Part shown: positions 15,237 to 24,218 of the stretch, in pieces
How positions within the stretch are numbered: the first letter of the stretch is position 1
Layout: each line of letters begins with the position of its first letter
DNA from: Emcibacteraceae bacterium
GTDB taxonomy: Bacteria > Pseudomonadota > Alphaproteobacteria > Sphingomonadales > Emcibacteraceae
Assembly: GCA_028281625.1 (NCBI GenBank)
Contig: JANQJN010000058.1
Location: forward strand, 1 to 32,195
DNA: 32,195 nucleotides
Direction of reading: 5' to 3'
The notes under the pieces: model-generated
What the model was told of the DNA's origin: nothing
The model's input: only the letters and a program-made list of their open reading frames with translations
The model's database searches: none
Translations under genes and position numbers: made by a program

Positions 15237-17672
15237 ATGATCATTCATTACATCAATCGTGCCGTTCGCGAAACTTTCAAGAACCCTTTTTATAGCCTGA
15301 TTAACATCGGCGGACTCGCTCTTGGCCTAGCGGCTTTTCTGCTGATCATGACTTATCTGCGATTTGAAACCAGCTTTGACCGGTTTATCACCGACGGGGA
15401 TCGTATCCATCGTATCGAAATAAACTATGCCAATCCCAATGGCACCAATATCAAATCTTCACCGGGACCAGTTTCCGCCAAGCCTGCGTTCCTTGCTGAA
15501 TTTCCGGATACCATTGAAAGTTCGACTCGCTTTTTTGTAAATAGTGATATTGAAGTGCGCGCGGGTGATCGGGTATTTCTGGATGATATTTACGTGGCGG
15601 ACGGGGAATTTTTTGACGTTTTTGATTTACCGTTTGTAATCGGTGACCGCGAAAAGGCATTTAGCACCCTCGACAGTGTGGTATTAAGCGAAACGGCTGC
15701 AGAAAAATATTTCCCTGGTGAAAACCCGACTGGAAAGCGCCTCAACGATTATCTTGTGAGCGGTGTTTTTGCTGACTTGCCTGCACAAAGCCATCTTGAC
15801 GCACATCTCATCGCCGGCGTAGACCATAATACCCTAAGCTTTTTTCCCAATGTAGCGGATCGCTGGGACCTCAATTTTATGTATAGCTACATTAAACTTA
15901 AAGAAAATGTCGATCCGAATACCCTCATTTCCCAGTTTGACCGACTGATCGGCAAATACATGGCTGCTGATGCGGCCAATGTGGGCATTGATCCTCATGA
16001 GTGGGGTGAGCTCCGCCTGGTGCCGCTTAACAATATTCATTTTGAAGAAACCACCCTTGCCCCGATCAAACCCCACGGCAGTTATGAACAAAATTTGGCC
16101 TTCCTTGCCATTTCAATTTTGGTGTTGGCAATTGCTGTGATTAATTTTGTCAATCTGTCCACCGCACGGGCCACTAGGCGTGCCAAGGAAGTCTCTGTCC
16201 GTAAAGTACTCGGTGCCAGCAGGCGGCAATTGATCACTCAATATATGACCGAAGCGATTTTTCTAACCTCAATAGCCGCTTTTTTAAGCCTTGTTATGCT
16301 GGAACTGGCCACACCTTGGCTACAAGCTGTTCTTAACAATGGTATGCCGGCGCTCGATTATACAGATACACGCAATATCGTGATCTTCGTTGCCCTTGTT
16401 ATCGCCATTGGCAAGGCAGCAGGACTTTATCCCGCATTTGTGCTGTCCTCATACCGGCCATCCAAAAATCTGTCCATCGGCCGGGCGGAAGATGCCGCCT
16501 CCATCAAAATGCGTCAGTTTCTTGTGGTGGTACAGTTCACCGCATCCATTATTCTTATCATCAGCACCATTGTTGTCTATCAGCAAACCCTGTTTGCCCG
16601 TTCCGTTGACCTGGGTTTCGAAAAAACCGGCGTGATCGCGCTGGAGGGAATGTCAGCCGATGATGTGGCTCCGCTTGTCAGTACTTTAAAGGCCGAACTC
16701 TTGCAAAACCCTGAAACAATTGCCGTTTCCAGTAGCACCTATACCCCAGGGGACCGCTCGGAAGGCAATCTGACAGTACGCCAGCCCGGAGATCCGTCAG
16801 GCGAGCAAATCCTGCTCAGTTGGCAAAATATGGGTTATGACTATTATAAGACACTTTCCATTACTCCTGTCGCCGGACGCGTGTTCAGCCGCGATTTTCC
16901 TGGTGATGAAACCATCCCCCGAGAAGAAGGCTCGGATTTTGCCACCGGCAATGTGATTATCAACATGGCGGCGGTGGCTCATCTTGGTTATGAAAGCCCG
17001 GACGATGCCATCGGCAAACAACTTCTTGTGGGCAATAATGCGTCGACCACCATTATTGGCGTTATTCCGGATATTCGCTACCGCTCCATTCGCATGCCGA
17101 TCCGCCCCAGCATCCACCTGCTTGATAATGGTCCCCAGTTTTCTCTGCTGATCAAGTATGAGGCAGAAAACAGAAATGCTTACGAAAACTTCCTTAAATC
17201 CGTCTGGGCATCCGTTTACCCGGATAAAATCCTGCGAATGGATTATCTTGATGAACGGATCGACAGCCAGTATGGCTCCGAAGACCGTTGGTCATACGTG
17301 CTGCTTAGCTTTTCTTTGCTGGCGATCATGATCTCTTCGCTTGGGCTGCTGGGCCTTGCGGTACTGACGGTTGAAAACCGGGTAAAGGAAATTGGTATTC
17401 GTAAAGTATTTGGTGCCCGTGTTGGCCAAATCGTCAAAATGTTCCTGTGGCAATTTACCAAACCGGTAATTGCAGCCAATTTTGTGGCCTGGCCCATAGC
17501 CTGGGTTTCCATGAATGATTGGCTCAGTGGTTTTGCCTACCGTATTGATCTTATGATCTGGCCTTTCCTTGCAGCGGCAAGCTTTGCCCTTTTGCTTGCG
17601 TGGTTTACTGTGGGAACACAGGCTTACAAGGTCGCACTGCTTAATCCCATATACGCATTAAGACACGAATGA
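15237..17672 (+). CDS. ABC transporter permease, MacB/FtsX type, with two FtsX domains
   Basis: 811 residues from the Met at 15237; the open frame upstream to 15207 is ignored because the SD AAAGGAG is ideally placed for 15237. Order: a first membrane helix (about 20-42), a MacB-like periplasmic core, an FtsX domain with three helices and the motif RRAKEVSVRKVLGASRRQL, then a second set (helix, periplasmic core, FtsX domain with VKEIGIRKVFGARVGQI), ending NPIYALRHE. Such doubled permeases work with a LolD/MacB-type ATPase to extrude or pull substrates from the inner membrane by a mechanical stroke. No ATPase or fusion protein is next to it here; it stands alone between Sel1 genes. Control by sigma-54 with two upstream sites is visible. 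Confidence 0.88.
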   Translation: MIIHYINRAVRETFKNPFYSLINIGGLALGLAAFLLIMTYLRFETSFDRFITDGDRIHRIEINYANPNGTNIKSSPGPVSAKPAFLAEFPDTIESSTRFFVNSDIEVRAGDRVFLDDIYVADGEFFDVFDLPFVIGDREKAFSTLDSVVLSETAAEKYFPGENPTGKRLNDYLVSGVFADLPAQSHLDAHLIAGVDHNTLSFFPNVADRWDLNFMYSYIKLKENVDPNTLISQFDRLIGKYMAADAANVGIDPHEWGELRLVPLNNIHFEETTLAPIKPHGSYEQNLAFLAISILVLAIAVINFVNLSTARATRRAKEVSVRKVLGASRRQLITQYMTEAIFLTSIAAFLSLVMLELATPWLQAVLNNGMPALDYTDTRNIVIFVALVIAIGKAAGLYPAFVLSSYRPSKNLSIGRAEDAASIKMRQFLVVVQFTASIILIISTIVVYQQTLFARSVDLGFEKTGVIALEGMSADDVAPLVSTLKAELLQNPETIAVSSSTYTPGDRSEGNLTVRQPGDPSGEQILLSWQNMGYDYYKTLSITPVAGRVFSRDFPGDETIPREEGSDFATGNVIINMAAVAHLGYESPDDAIGKQLLVGNNASTTIIGVIPDIRYRSIRMPIRPSIHLLDNGPQFSLLIKYEAENRNAYENFLKSVWASVYPDKILRMDYLDERIDSQYGSEDRWSYVLLSFSLLAIMISSLGLLGLAVLTVENRVKEIGIRKVFGARVGQIVKMFLWQFTKPVIAANFVAWPIAWVSMNDWLSGFAYRIDLMIWPFLAAASFALLLAWFTVGTQAYKVALLNPIYALRHE

Positions 17673-17685
17673 TCATCCACATCGT

Positions 17686-17714
17686 TTGAATTTACGTATA
17701 ATCACCATTATATT
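17686..17714 (+). promoter_or_regulatory. Candidate promoter of the Sel1 gene at 17739
   Basis: TTGAAT (17686-17691) and TATATT (17709-17714) are separated by exactly 17 bases, and the start codon follows 24 bases later. This is a vegetative-type promoter, so the Sel1 gene need not rely on the sigma-54 transcript of the permease. Confidence 0.5.
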
Positions 17715-17738
17715 AACCACATAACTCGGGGTTAAATT

Positions 17739-18611
17739 ATGACGCTTATGCGTATCATTTTGCTATTTCTTTTGATGGTCCTGCCCGCCCAAGGTCAGGA
17801 GCAGGACCAGGATTATGATGTGGATGAGCTCAGCGCAGCGGCGGACGCGGGCGATACCAACGCACAGTTTATTCTCGGCGGCTATTACCTGATGGGCCGT
17901 AGCGTGGATAAGGATATCGCGAAAGGCATCAAACTTACCGAAGAAGCCGCAAATGCCAGCAACGAGCGGGCACAATATTTCCTCGGTAATAATTATGCTT
18001 ATGGCACCTATACCCCCGTGGACACCTACGCCGCCATGATGTGGTACAAGAAAGCTGGTGAAAACGGCCATATCCACGCGGATTTTGCCCTGGGCGCGAT
18101 GTTTTTTAACGGTGTTGGTGTTGATCTTGATCTGGAAACGGCCATCGAAATGATGGAAGTATCCGCGAACCGCGGCAGCGACCATGCCAATCATCAATTG
18201 GGCATCGTTTATTATTATGGTCATACCGACCAAATTGACCGCGATCAGGAAAAAGCCTTTAAGTACTTTATGGCTGCCGCTGAAAAAGGGCATGCGGACG
18301 CTGCCTATTTTCTGGGCGAACAATATTATTATGGTTACGGCATCACTCGCAATTTTGAAAATGCGCGAGAGTGGTTCACAAAAGCGGCCAACAAAGGAAT
18401 CGCCGATGCGCAGCTGCTGCTTGGTAATATCTATTTTAATGGTGACGGCACCAAAGAAGATCCGGTGGAGAGCTATAAATGGTACATCTTAAGCGCCGAG
18501 CGTGGCAATCAAACGGCCCAGAGCTATGTGGATGAACTCAAGGACAAGCTGGACCCTGTTGACCTCACCCTCGCCCGCGCTGCGGCTGACGCTTTTGTTG
18601 AGGAAAAATAA
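17739..18611 (+). CDS. Secreted Sel1-repeat protein
   Basis: 290 residues with signal peptide (RIILLFLLMVLPAQG) followed by an acidic stretch (EQDQDYDVDELSAAADAGD). Six well-kept Sel1 repeats follow, including AQFILGGYYLMGRSV, ADFALGAMFFNGVGVDLDLE and AQLLLGNIYFNGDGTKEDP, then the cap (ESYKWYILSAERG; LDPVDLTLARAAADAF). It is the most regular Sel1 array of the window. It lacks the ADIE-type opening of the 10361, 11537, 12664 and 25546 proteins. GGGG (17728-17731) stands in for the SD. Confidence 0.88.
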   Translation: MTLMRIILLFLLMVLPAQGQEQDQDYDVDELSAAADAGDTNAQFILGGYYLMGRSVDKDIAKGIKLTEEAANASNERAQYFLGNNYAYGTYTPVDTYAAMMWYKKAGENGHIHADFALGAMFFNGVGVDLDLETAIEMMEVSANRGSDHANHQLGIVYYYGHTDQIDRDQEKAFKYFMAAAEKGHADAAYFLGEQYYYGYGITRNFENAREWFTKAANKGIADAQLLLGNIYFNGDGTKEDPVESYKWYILSAERGNQTAQSYVDELKDKLDPVDLTLARAAADAFVEEK

Positions 18612-18620
18612 CATTAAAGG

Positions 18621-18720
18621 TGTCATCCTGAACCTGTTTCAGGATCTCACCCGGGTTGCGAGCGCAAAGAGATTCTGGAACCAAGGGTGACGGAACGTCC
18701 AATAAATTCAGAATGACGGG
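18621..18720. repeat. REP-like bipartite palindrome, family A copy 2
   Basis: TCATCCTGAACCTGTTTCAG opens the first hairpin, then a spacer with CCCGGGTTGCGAGCGCAAAG, then AGATTCTGGAACC and GTGACG, followed by an extra half unit (ATTCAGAATGACGGG). It starts 9 bases after the Sel1 stop at 18611, so it may form the 3' end of that transcript. Confidence 0.72.
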
Positions 18721-18799
18721 CAAGTGCGCTCACGATGACAATATTGTGCGACGCTTGACCTTCTGCTAATCTACCTAATCAACCAAGTTTGGGGGTAGT

Positions 18800-20608
18800 A
18801 TGTATCGACTTCTTTCGACATTTCTCTTCACCATCCTTATGAGCGCGCTTGCCAATGCGCAACAAATGGGCCCTAGGGGGCCTGTGCCTGCAGCTTTGAA
18901 GGAATGCCAGACTGCCAATGAGTGCATTCTCTTTGGCAATGAAAGTCTGGCTATCGATGACTATAAAAGTGCGCTTCATTATACGGAAAAAGCAGCAAAA
19001 ATGGGGAGCGTTGAAGGACAATATAAGCTTGGCGTTCTTTACAAAAATGGTGTGCTAAGAAGAATTTCCCATCAATTAGGTCCTTACGACCATGACGGAC
19101 ATTATATCGCCCCTGGTCCAACTCCTGAACTTGCCTATACCTGGTTCAAGATAGCCGATTTAAACGGTCACGACACCGCACATCAACAACTTGATCCCAT
19201 GTGGAGGGAGTATCTTCAGGAGCAAAAGGACGATTACTGGTACGATTGGTACAGTCAAGAATACTGGCTCAGTCTTCGCCAAACCACTTACGGATACATC
19301 AACACCCTGATCGCCGACGAATATGCCAGTGGCGCAGCACTGCCTCAGGACTATAAAAAGGCGTTGTGGCATTACCGTGTCGGCGTCGCACACCGCTTAG
19401 ATATGGCCCATCTGGGAATGGCAAAGCTGTATGAAAAAGGACTTGGCGTTGAAAGCGACCTTCTAAAAGCCTATGTCCTTGTTGCAAGGGGATATGATCG
19501 CAGATATCGAGAGTATGTTGAAGCACTACAGGCAAAACTCTCTGCCGAAGAACTCAAAATTGCAGCCGCTCAAATCACCATCCACCGATATCGTGAAGCA
19601 ATCCGGTATGACTGGGACGATCGCCCTCTTTACCGGGGTATCATGTATGAACATGGATATGATGTTGAACAAAGTTATGAATTGGCGCGAGAGCAATATT
19701 CAAAATATGTCAAAAACTTAAGAAGAAACGATGTTTCAGAACAGATCTCCCGCTATAGCAATTTATTGATGAAGGGACTAGGTGGGCCAGTTGACCTTCC
19801 CACCGCCTACCGGTGGCTACTGGAATCAAAAAACTGGAATTTCGGTGTTAGAGGCGTGGACAAGGAAAAAATGTTATCGGAGCTAAGCAAAGATGAAGTC
19901 CTCACAGCCGCGTATCAGGGCAATATTGATGCGCAGGTTCTTTACGCAAACACCCATTATGATTTTTATGACAAAGAACTAGCTGATGAAATTGAGGAAT
20001 ATGCCAAGAGAGGCAAAATTACCTTGATTAATCCGACCTTAAATGAAAATCACAGTTGGAGATGCAGCGATGAAAACATTATCCAATATTCCTGGTTAAA
20101 AATAGCGGCAGACGCCGGTGATCCGTTTGCGATAGATCGCCTTGAATCAGATTATTGGCGGGCCAAAACGGACTATGGCGCTGATGGCTATAATGCCCTT
20201 GGTGATTATTATGCGGACCCGAGAACCACAAACAAGAACTATAAAAAAGCCATCAAATATTACGAAAAGTCGGTAGCGCTTAACAATGGCGGCGGATATA
20301 TGCGGCTGGGTCAAATGTATGAACTTGGCCTTGGTGTTGATCAAAACTATCAACTCGCCCGCAGGCTTTATGAAAAAAACATCGAACTGACCGGTCATGA
20401 TGACGCTATACTGAGCTACGCCAAACTGCTTGAAAAAGGCCTCGGAGGGGACGTTGATCTGGTCGGGGCCTATAAATGGACCTACCTTCTACGTGCCGTG
20501 GGAGTAGATAAGGCGGACGAATATCTATCAGCTTTGGAACCAAAACTCACCCCTGACGAGCTTGAAGAAGCCATACGGCTAGGTGAGGAACTAGTCCGGG
20601 ACTATTAG
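18800..20608 (+). CDS. Large secreted Sel1/TPR-like repeat protein
   Basis: 602 residues with a signal peptide (YRLLSTFLFTILMSALANA). After two cysteines (ECQTANEC) comes a TPR-like unit (DYKSALHYTEKAAKMGSVEG) and Sel1 units with long insertions. Cap-type segments occur at three internal places (AYTWFKIADLNG; AYVLVARGYDRRYREY with LSAEELKIAAAQI; PTAYRWLLESKNW with LSKDEVLTAAYQG) and at the end (GAYKWTYLLRAVG; LTPDELEEAIRLGEEL). It therefore looks like several Sel1-plus-cap modules joined in one chain, each about 120-170 residues. GGGGG (18791-18795) precedes the ATG. One base separates its stop from the next start. Confidence 0.84.
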   Translation: MYRLLSTFLFTILMSALANAQQMGPRGPVPAALKECQTANECILFGNESLAIDDYKSALHYTEKAAKMGSVEGQYKLGVLYKNGVLRRISHQLGPYDHDGHYIAPGPTPELAYTWFKIADLNGHDTAHQQLDPMWREYLQEQKDDYWYDWYSQEYWLSLRQTTYGYINTLIADEYASGAALPQDYKKALWHYRVGVAHRLDMAHLGMAKLYEKGLGVESDLLKAYVLVARGYDRRYREYVEALQAKLSAEELKIAAAQITIHRYREAIRYDWDDRPLYRGIMYEHGYDVEQSYELAREQYSKYVKNLRRNDVSEQISRYSNLLMKGLGGPVDLPTAYRWLLESKNWNFGVRGVDKEKMLSELSKDEVLTAAYQGNIDAQVLYANTHYDFYDKELADEIEEYAKRGKITLINPTLNENHSWRCSDENIIQYSWLKIAADAGDPFAIDRLESDYWRAKTDYGADGYNALGDYYADPRTTNKNYKKAIKYYEKSVALNNGGGYMRLGQMYELGLGVDQNYQLARRLYEKNIELTGHDDAILSYAKLLEKGLGGDVDLVGAYKWTYLLRAVGVDKADEYLSALEPKLTPDELEEAIRLGEELVRDY

Positions 20609-20609
20609 C

Positions 20610-21725
20610 ATGATAACAACAACCTTAACAGTTTCAATTATCTACGCGCTTCTTTCCCTGCCAGGCATGGCAATGGAATGGCCATCGCAGCTGGCGGAGG
20701 AATGTGGGACCGATAAGCAGGCAAGCTATACAAACAACCTGATAGCAAAGGCGGTCAGTGTTGATCGGGACGCGCTGTTTGAACTGGGCGGGCATTATCT
20801 GAATGCCACTTGCGGCTTTGATAAAAATATATTCCAGTCCTTTAAGAGAACGATCATCGCCAGAGAGCAAGGCTACCGGCAAGTCCCTTACCCCACGCAA
20901 TTTATCACGGCCATGCGCGCACTATCACCCGAACAGATACTGGCCGCAAAACAGGAAGCATATGAATGGCTCGCTGATCATTTACCACCAGAAGAAGAGC
21001 CGGCAGTAACCGAAGTCGGCATCTTTAATATTGAAATGAGCCCGCCAAATGAAAAAACCGAAAAACCGAAAACTGCGCTTGAAAAGCTGGTCACACTACA
21101 ACAAACCTTTATGGAAGATTACGCATTGGGTCAGCAACATCTCGAAGAACTCATCGCCCATTATGAAAATGAAGACGACACTTTTATGCTGTTTCGGCTT
21201 CACGATACGGCCGGGCGTACCTATGACGATCTTTTTGTGGATTATGAGCTGGCCCTCAAACATTATGAGAAAGCCTACGAATATTTCAGCGTAAATGCAC
21301 CCGACGCAAGGTTCGTACCGCAAAGTTTGATTAAGATGGCCGAATTCAGTTACGAAAAAGGTGATAGACTACAGTATATGATTTACAGACGCGAGATGGC
21401 CAAGCTCATACTCGGGGATGAGAATGAGGAGCAACTGGCTGACTTTATGGAAAGAGACCGGTCCGCTCATCTCGTCCTCGAAGAAGAAGACGTCCTTAAG
21501 CTTGTCAAAGTTTACGATCTAGAAATCGCCCACGGCGATCCTTATGAAATTTTTTCAGACATCCTGTTTGACAAAATATCAGTCACCAAAAAAGCCATTC
21601 TGATCCACCGCCAAAAAGGTGATAATGCGGCTGAGGCTGACGCCTATTTCACGTTATCACAGGTGTCGGGACCTTACTATCTCGGATTCTATACCACCCA
21701 CGCCGAAAAATTGCGCGGCAATTGA
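20610..21725 (+). CDS. Secreted TPR-like protein with a Sel1 cap near its N-terminus
   Basis: 371 residues, starting one base after the 18800 stop, so surely co-transcribed and possibly coupled. Signal-like N-terminus (LTVSIIYALLSLPGMAM). Residues 45-125 are a single Sel1-like unit (DALFELGGHYLNATCG) followed directly by the cap seen elsewhere only at C-termini (FKRTIIAREQG; LSPEQILAAKQEAYEWLADH). After an acidic, proline-containing linker (LPPEEEPAVTEVG) comes a long helical region (150-371) with TPR-like pairs such as VDYELALKHYEKAYEYFS and PQSLIKMAEFSYEKGDRLQY. It looks like a fusion of a degenerate Sel1 protein with an unrelated helical domain. Confidence 0.75.
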   Translation: MITTTLTVSIIYALLSLPGMAMEWPSQLAEECGTDKQASYTNNLIAKAVSVDRDALFELGGHYLNATCGFDKNIFQSFKRTIIAREQGYRQVPYPTQFITAMRALSPEQILAAKQEAYEWLADHLPPEEEPAVTEVGIFNIEMSPPNEKTEKPKTALEKLVTLQQTFMEDYALGQQHLEELIAHYENEDDTFMLFRLHDTAGRTYDDLFVDYELALKHYEKAYEYFSVNAPDARFVPQSLIKMAEFSYEKGDRLQYMIYRREMAKLILGDENEEQLADFMERDRSAHLVLEEEDVLKLVKVYDLEIAHGDPYEIFSDILFDKISVTKKAILIHRQKGDNAAEADAYFTLSQVSGPYYLGFYTTHAEKLRGN

Positions 21726-21740
21726 CAAACTTCACAAAAC

Positions 21741-21783
21741 GGCCCTGAGCGCGGTTCATGGGTAGCGAAGCGAAGCGGAACCT
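21741..21783. repeat. Dispersed repeat family B, copy 1 (degenerate)
   Basis: CCCTGAGCGCGGTTCATGGG followed by TAGCGAAGCGAAGCGGAACC. Matches the family B core at 25478-25533 but has lost the CGAG start of the middle part. Located 15 bases after the 20610 gene. Confidence 0.65.
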
Positions 21784-21880
21784 CCTCACAAAAACGTGAC
21801 ATTGTGCGCACATTTTTGCCACATTTGATTTATAGTATAACAAGTTCAAAGGATTAACGATCAGCGAGGGGGATTTCGCG

Positions 21881-22447
21881 ATGACGAAACGAGTATTACA
21901 AACCATCATTTCCGGCATTTTTGCGGGCGCTCTTACGCAGGCAGCTTTCGCCGGTGAATATGGCGTCCATGATCGCTATGTGGACAGCACCTCCCCCAAT
22001 TATCTGATGAGCTATAAAATCTGCTTCGGCGACGACTGTACCTACGGTGACGAGGCATTTGTACGTGACCAGCGCGGTGTGCTGATGAGCGAAAAAGATC
22101 AAGAAGCGGTGCTTGATTTTATCTGGCATGCGGTTTCGGATGCGGAGATTTATTCCGAAGAGGCAAAACTCTGGGAAAGTGTTCCTGAAAAAAGAGAACG
22201 CGACAGTCGCGCCATCATCCAGCGCCATGCACCGGATATCGCCAGACGCGAACGTCTGCGCGAGCAGCCGCTTCACACAAATAAAGAAATTATTCATGAA
22301 GATCTTTCGGTAAGCATCAGCTTTCCTTACGATGAAGCCACCCTGCCCCAGATCATGGAAGCGATTGATTGCTTTAAAGTACAGCTGGATATTTATAAAA
22401 AATCCCGCTCCTACGATGATTTCTACTCCCGACCCAAGGATACGTAA
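21881..22447 (+). CDS. Secreted protein of unknown function
   Basis: 188 residues, signal peptide (RVLQTIISGIFAGALTQAAFA). Not a Sel1 protein. A pair of cysteines (KICFGDDCTYGDEAF) near residue 50 may form a disulfide, and a third Cys lies near the end (EAIDCFKVQLDIYKKSR). The middle is rich in charged helices (EKRERDSRAIIQRHAPDIAR). I do not recognise a family. GGGGG at 21868-21872 precedes the ATG. It sits between two TPR/Sel1 genes and is flanked by a family B repeat on the left and a family A repeat on the right, so it may be a separate transcription unit. Confidence 0.72.
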   Translation: MTKRVLQTIISGIFAGALTQAAFAGEYGVHDRYVDSTSPNYLMSYKICFGDDCTYGDEAFVRDQRGVLMSEKDQEAVLDFIWHAVSDAEIYSEEAKLWESVPEKRERDSRAIIQRHAPDIARRERLREQPLHTNKEIIHEDLSVSISFPYDEATLPQIMEAIDCFKVQLDIYKKSRSYDDFYSRPKDT

Positions 22448-22453
22448 GAAAAG

Positions 22454-22529
22454 CGTCATCCTAAATTTAGTTCAGGATCTCATGCCTCTATCAATCGTAA
22501 AGAGATGATGAAAGGAGTTCAGCGTGACG
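22454..22529. repeat. REP-like bipartite palindrome, family A copy 3 (degenerate)
   Basis: CGTCATCCTAAATTTAGTTC then AGGATCTCATG; the second half (AAAGGAGTTCAGCGTGACG) has lost most of its stem. It begins 6 bases after the 21881 gene. Confidence 0.6.
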
Positions 22530-22588
22530 CAGTTGTATATGCGCGCACCATTTGGTAAAATAAGCTCTCAATCTTGATTGGGGGTTTT

Positions 22589-24148
22589 ATGGTTCGGATA
22601 TTTCTTTTTGTTGCTTTGATAATCGGATCGGCTGTGTTCGCGCAGGAGGATCGTACTGCTGTCAACGCTACGAAGCACGTTCCAAATAAAGAAAGTTACT
22701 CAAATAATCTGGACCACCATATCCAAACCATTCTTTTAACCAATGCCCGAAATCACTTTGAATTGGGAAACTATCAGGAAGCGTTTGAAAACTATCAGAC
22801 TGCTGCCAAGGCCGACTACGCGGAAGCACAATATGAGCTAGGGTACTTTTATCAATTTGGCCTTGTGGTTGATGAGGATCAGGAAGCCGCACAAAATTGG
22901 TACGAGAGAGCAGCAGAGAGTGGTTATGCCTATGCCATTCTTAGACTTGCCAAACATTTTTCTGATGATGAAAAACCAGAGTATTGGTGGGACAGGCTTA
23001 ACTCAAATCAAACTGCCGACGGATTTTATATCAAAGGCTATCTGGCAGACAGGCCCGGATCTGATTTACCCAATACCCCGGATGAATATTACCGCCTCGC
23101 GGAAGAAAAAGGCCATCCAAGAGCCGGTATTGAACGTGCGAACTATTTGGATAAGTCCAATAATATCGACCGCCTGCTGAAACTAGCAGAAACCGGCCAT
23201 GTCGGCGCAAGACTTGTATTGGCCGATCACTATATAATTAGCGGCGATATCGAAAAAGGCATTAGCTACTACCAAAATCTGGTGGATCAGGGAAACGACA
23301 AGGCTTTGCATGACTTGGCCCTCTATCATCTAGAGGACGGTGATAAACTAGCCGGAAAGAAACTGATTGAGAGCGCAGCATCAAAAGGTTTCGAATGGGC
23401 CGTCGATGAAATGGCAAGAATTTATCTTGGTCAATATTTTGAATTTGGGGATGACGACCCCCTTAAAACGGATCTGGAAAAAGCAAGCGTATGGGCCTTA
23501 AAGGCAGCTGAAACTGGTAATTATTACCTGCTTGGTGAGCTGGCGCAGCAATATAAGCACCTTGGTGAAATGGAGGCAGCAGAAAAATACTACTCGATGG
23601 CCGTGAATGAAAGATCACTTGGTTGGAAAGCTTTTAGTTTCGGTGACGATTTCAGCCGACAAGGTGATTTCCAGCTAGCATTGAAATTTTATAAGCTCGA
23701 ACTGGAAGCCGGTGACATCGACGCCTACGGAGGCCTTGGTGATCTTTACATTGGGGAGCAAGGTAAAATGCAGAACTATCCTGAAGCCGAAAAATGGTAC
23801 CTGGAAGGTGCTAGGCGCGGCGATCCTGGTGCAATGTTTGCGCTCGCAAATCTTTATACAATGGAAGACTTTGTAAAACAGGACTTTGTCGCCGCCGAAA
23901 AATGGCTACAACTTTATGGAAAATTCAATTTTCCCTCCTCAAGCGTTTGCCCTGGCGAAAAAGCACCTGGTGCCTGGCTTTTTAAGAAAATCGCTGACAA
24001 TACCACGTCCGAGCAATACCAACAGGCAAAGGAAAGCGTTAATCCATGGATCAACGCTAACCCGGCCGCGCGACATACCCTGGCTGCCAAGAAGATTGAA
24101 GACGCTAAACTTCATCGTCTTTTTGAGCGATTTTTAACTCTCTGCTAG
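22589..24148 (+). CDS. Large secreted Sel1-repeat protein
   Basis: 519 residues from the Met at 22589, preceded by GGGGG (22580-22584); an in-frame Met 15 bases earlier would overlap that element. Signal peptide VRIFLFVALIIGSAVFA. A TPR-like opening (HFELGNYQEAFENYQTAAKA) leads to Sel1 units of variable length (AEAQYELGYFYQFGLV; IYLGQYFEFGDDDP; DIDAYGGLGDLYIGEQGKMQ; GAMFALANLYTMEDF). It closes with a cap-like stretch (AEKWLQLYG, then TSEQYQQAKESVNPWINANP) interrupted by a 25-residue insertion with a Cys, and a further 30-residue basic tail. More diverged than the 10361-17739 group. Confidence 0.82.
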   Translation: MVRIFLFVALIIGSAVFAQEDRTAVNATKHVPNKESYSNNLDHHIQTILLTNARNHFELGNYQEAFENYQTAAKADYAEAQYELGYFYQFGLVVDEDQEAAQNWYERAAESGYAYAILRLAKHFSDDEKPEYWWDRLNSNQTADGFYIKGYLADRPGSDLPNTPDEYYRLAEEKGHPRAGIERANYLDKSNNIDRLLKLAETGHVGARLVLADHYIISGDIEKGISYYQNLVDQGNDKALHDLALYHLEDGDKLAGKKLIESAASKGFEWAVDEMARIYLGQYFEFGDDDPLKTDLEKASVWALKAAETGNYYLLGELAQQYKHLGEMEAAEKYYSMAVNERSLGWKAFSFGDDFSRQGDFQLALKFYKLELEAGDIDAYGGLGDLYIGEQGKMQNYPEAEKWYLEGARRGDPGAMFALANLYTMEDFVKQDFVAAEKWLQLYGKFNFPSSSVCPGEKAPGAWLFKKIADNTTSEQYQQAKESVNPWINANPAARHTLAAKKIEDAKLHRLFERFLTLC

Positions 24149-24218
24149 CTCCAGATTTGCCTTATCTTTCATGATGTTGTAAGGTCACTTCCTTGTGTTA
24201 AGCGGGGAGTATTTTATC

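Noticed and set aside
15237..17672. Complete MacAB-type efflux operon
   Set aside because: No ATPase (Walker A/B) and no membrane fusion protein gene is next to the permease.
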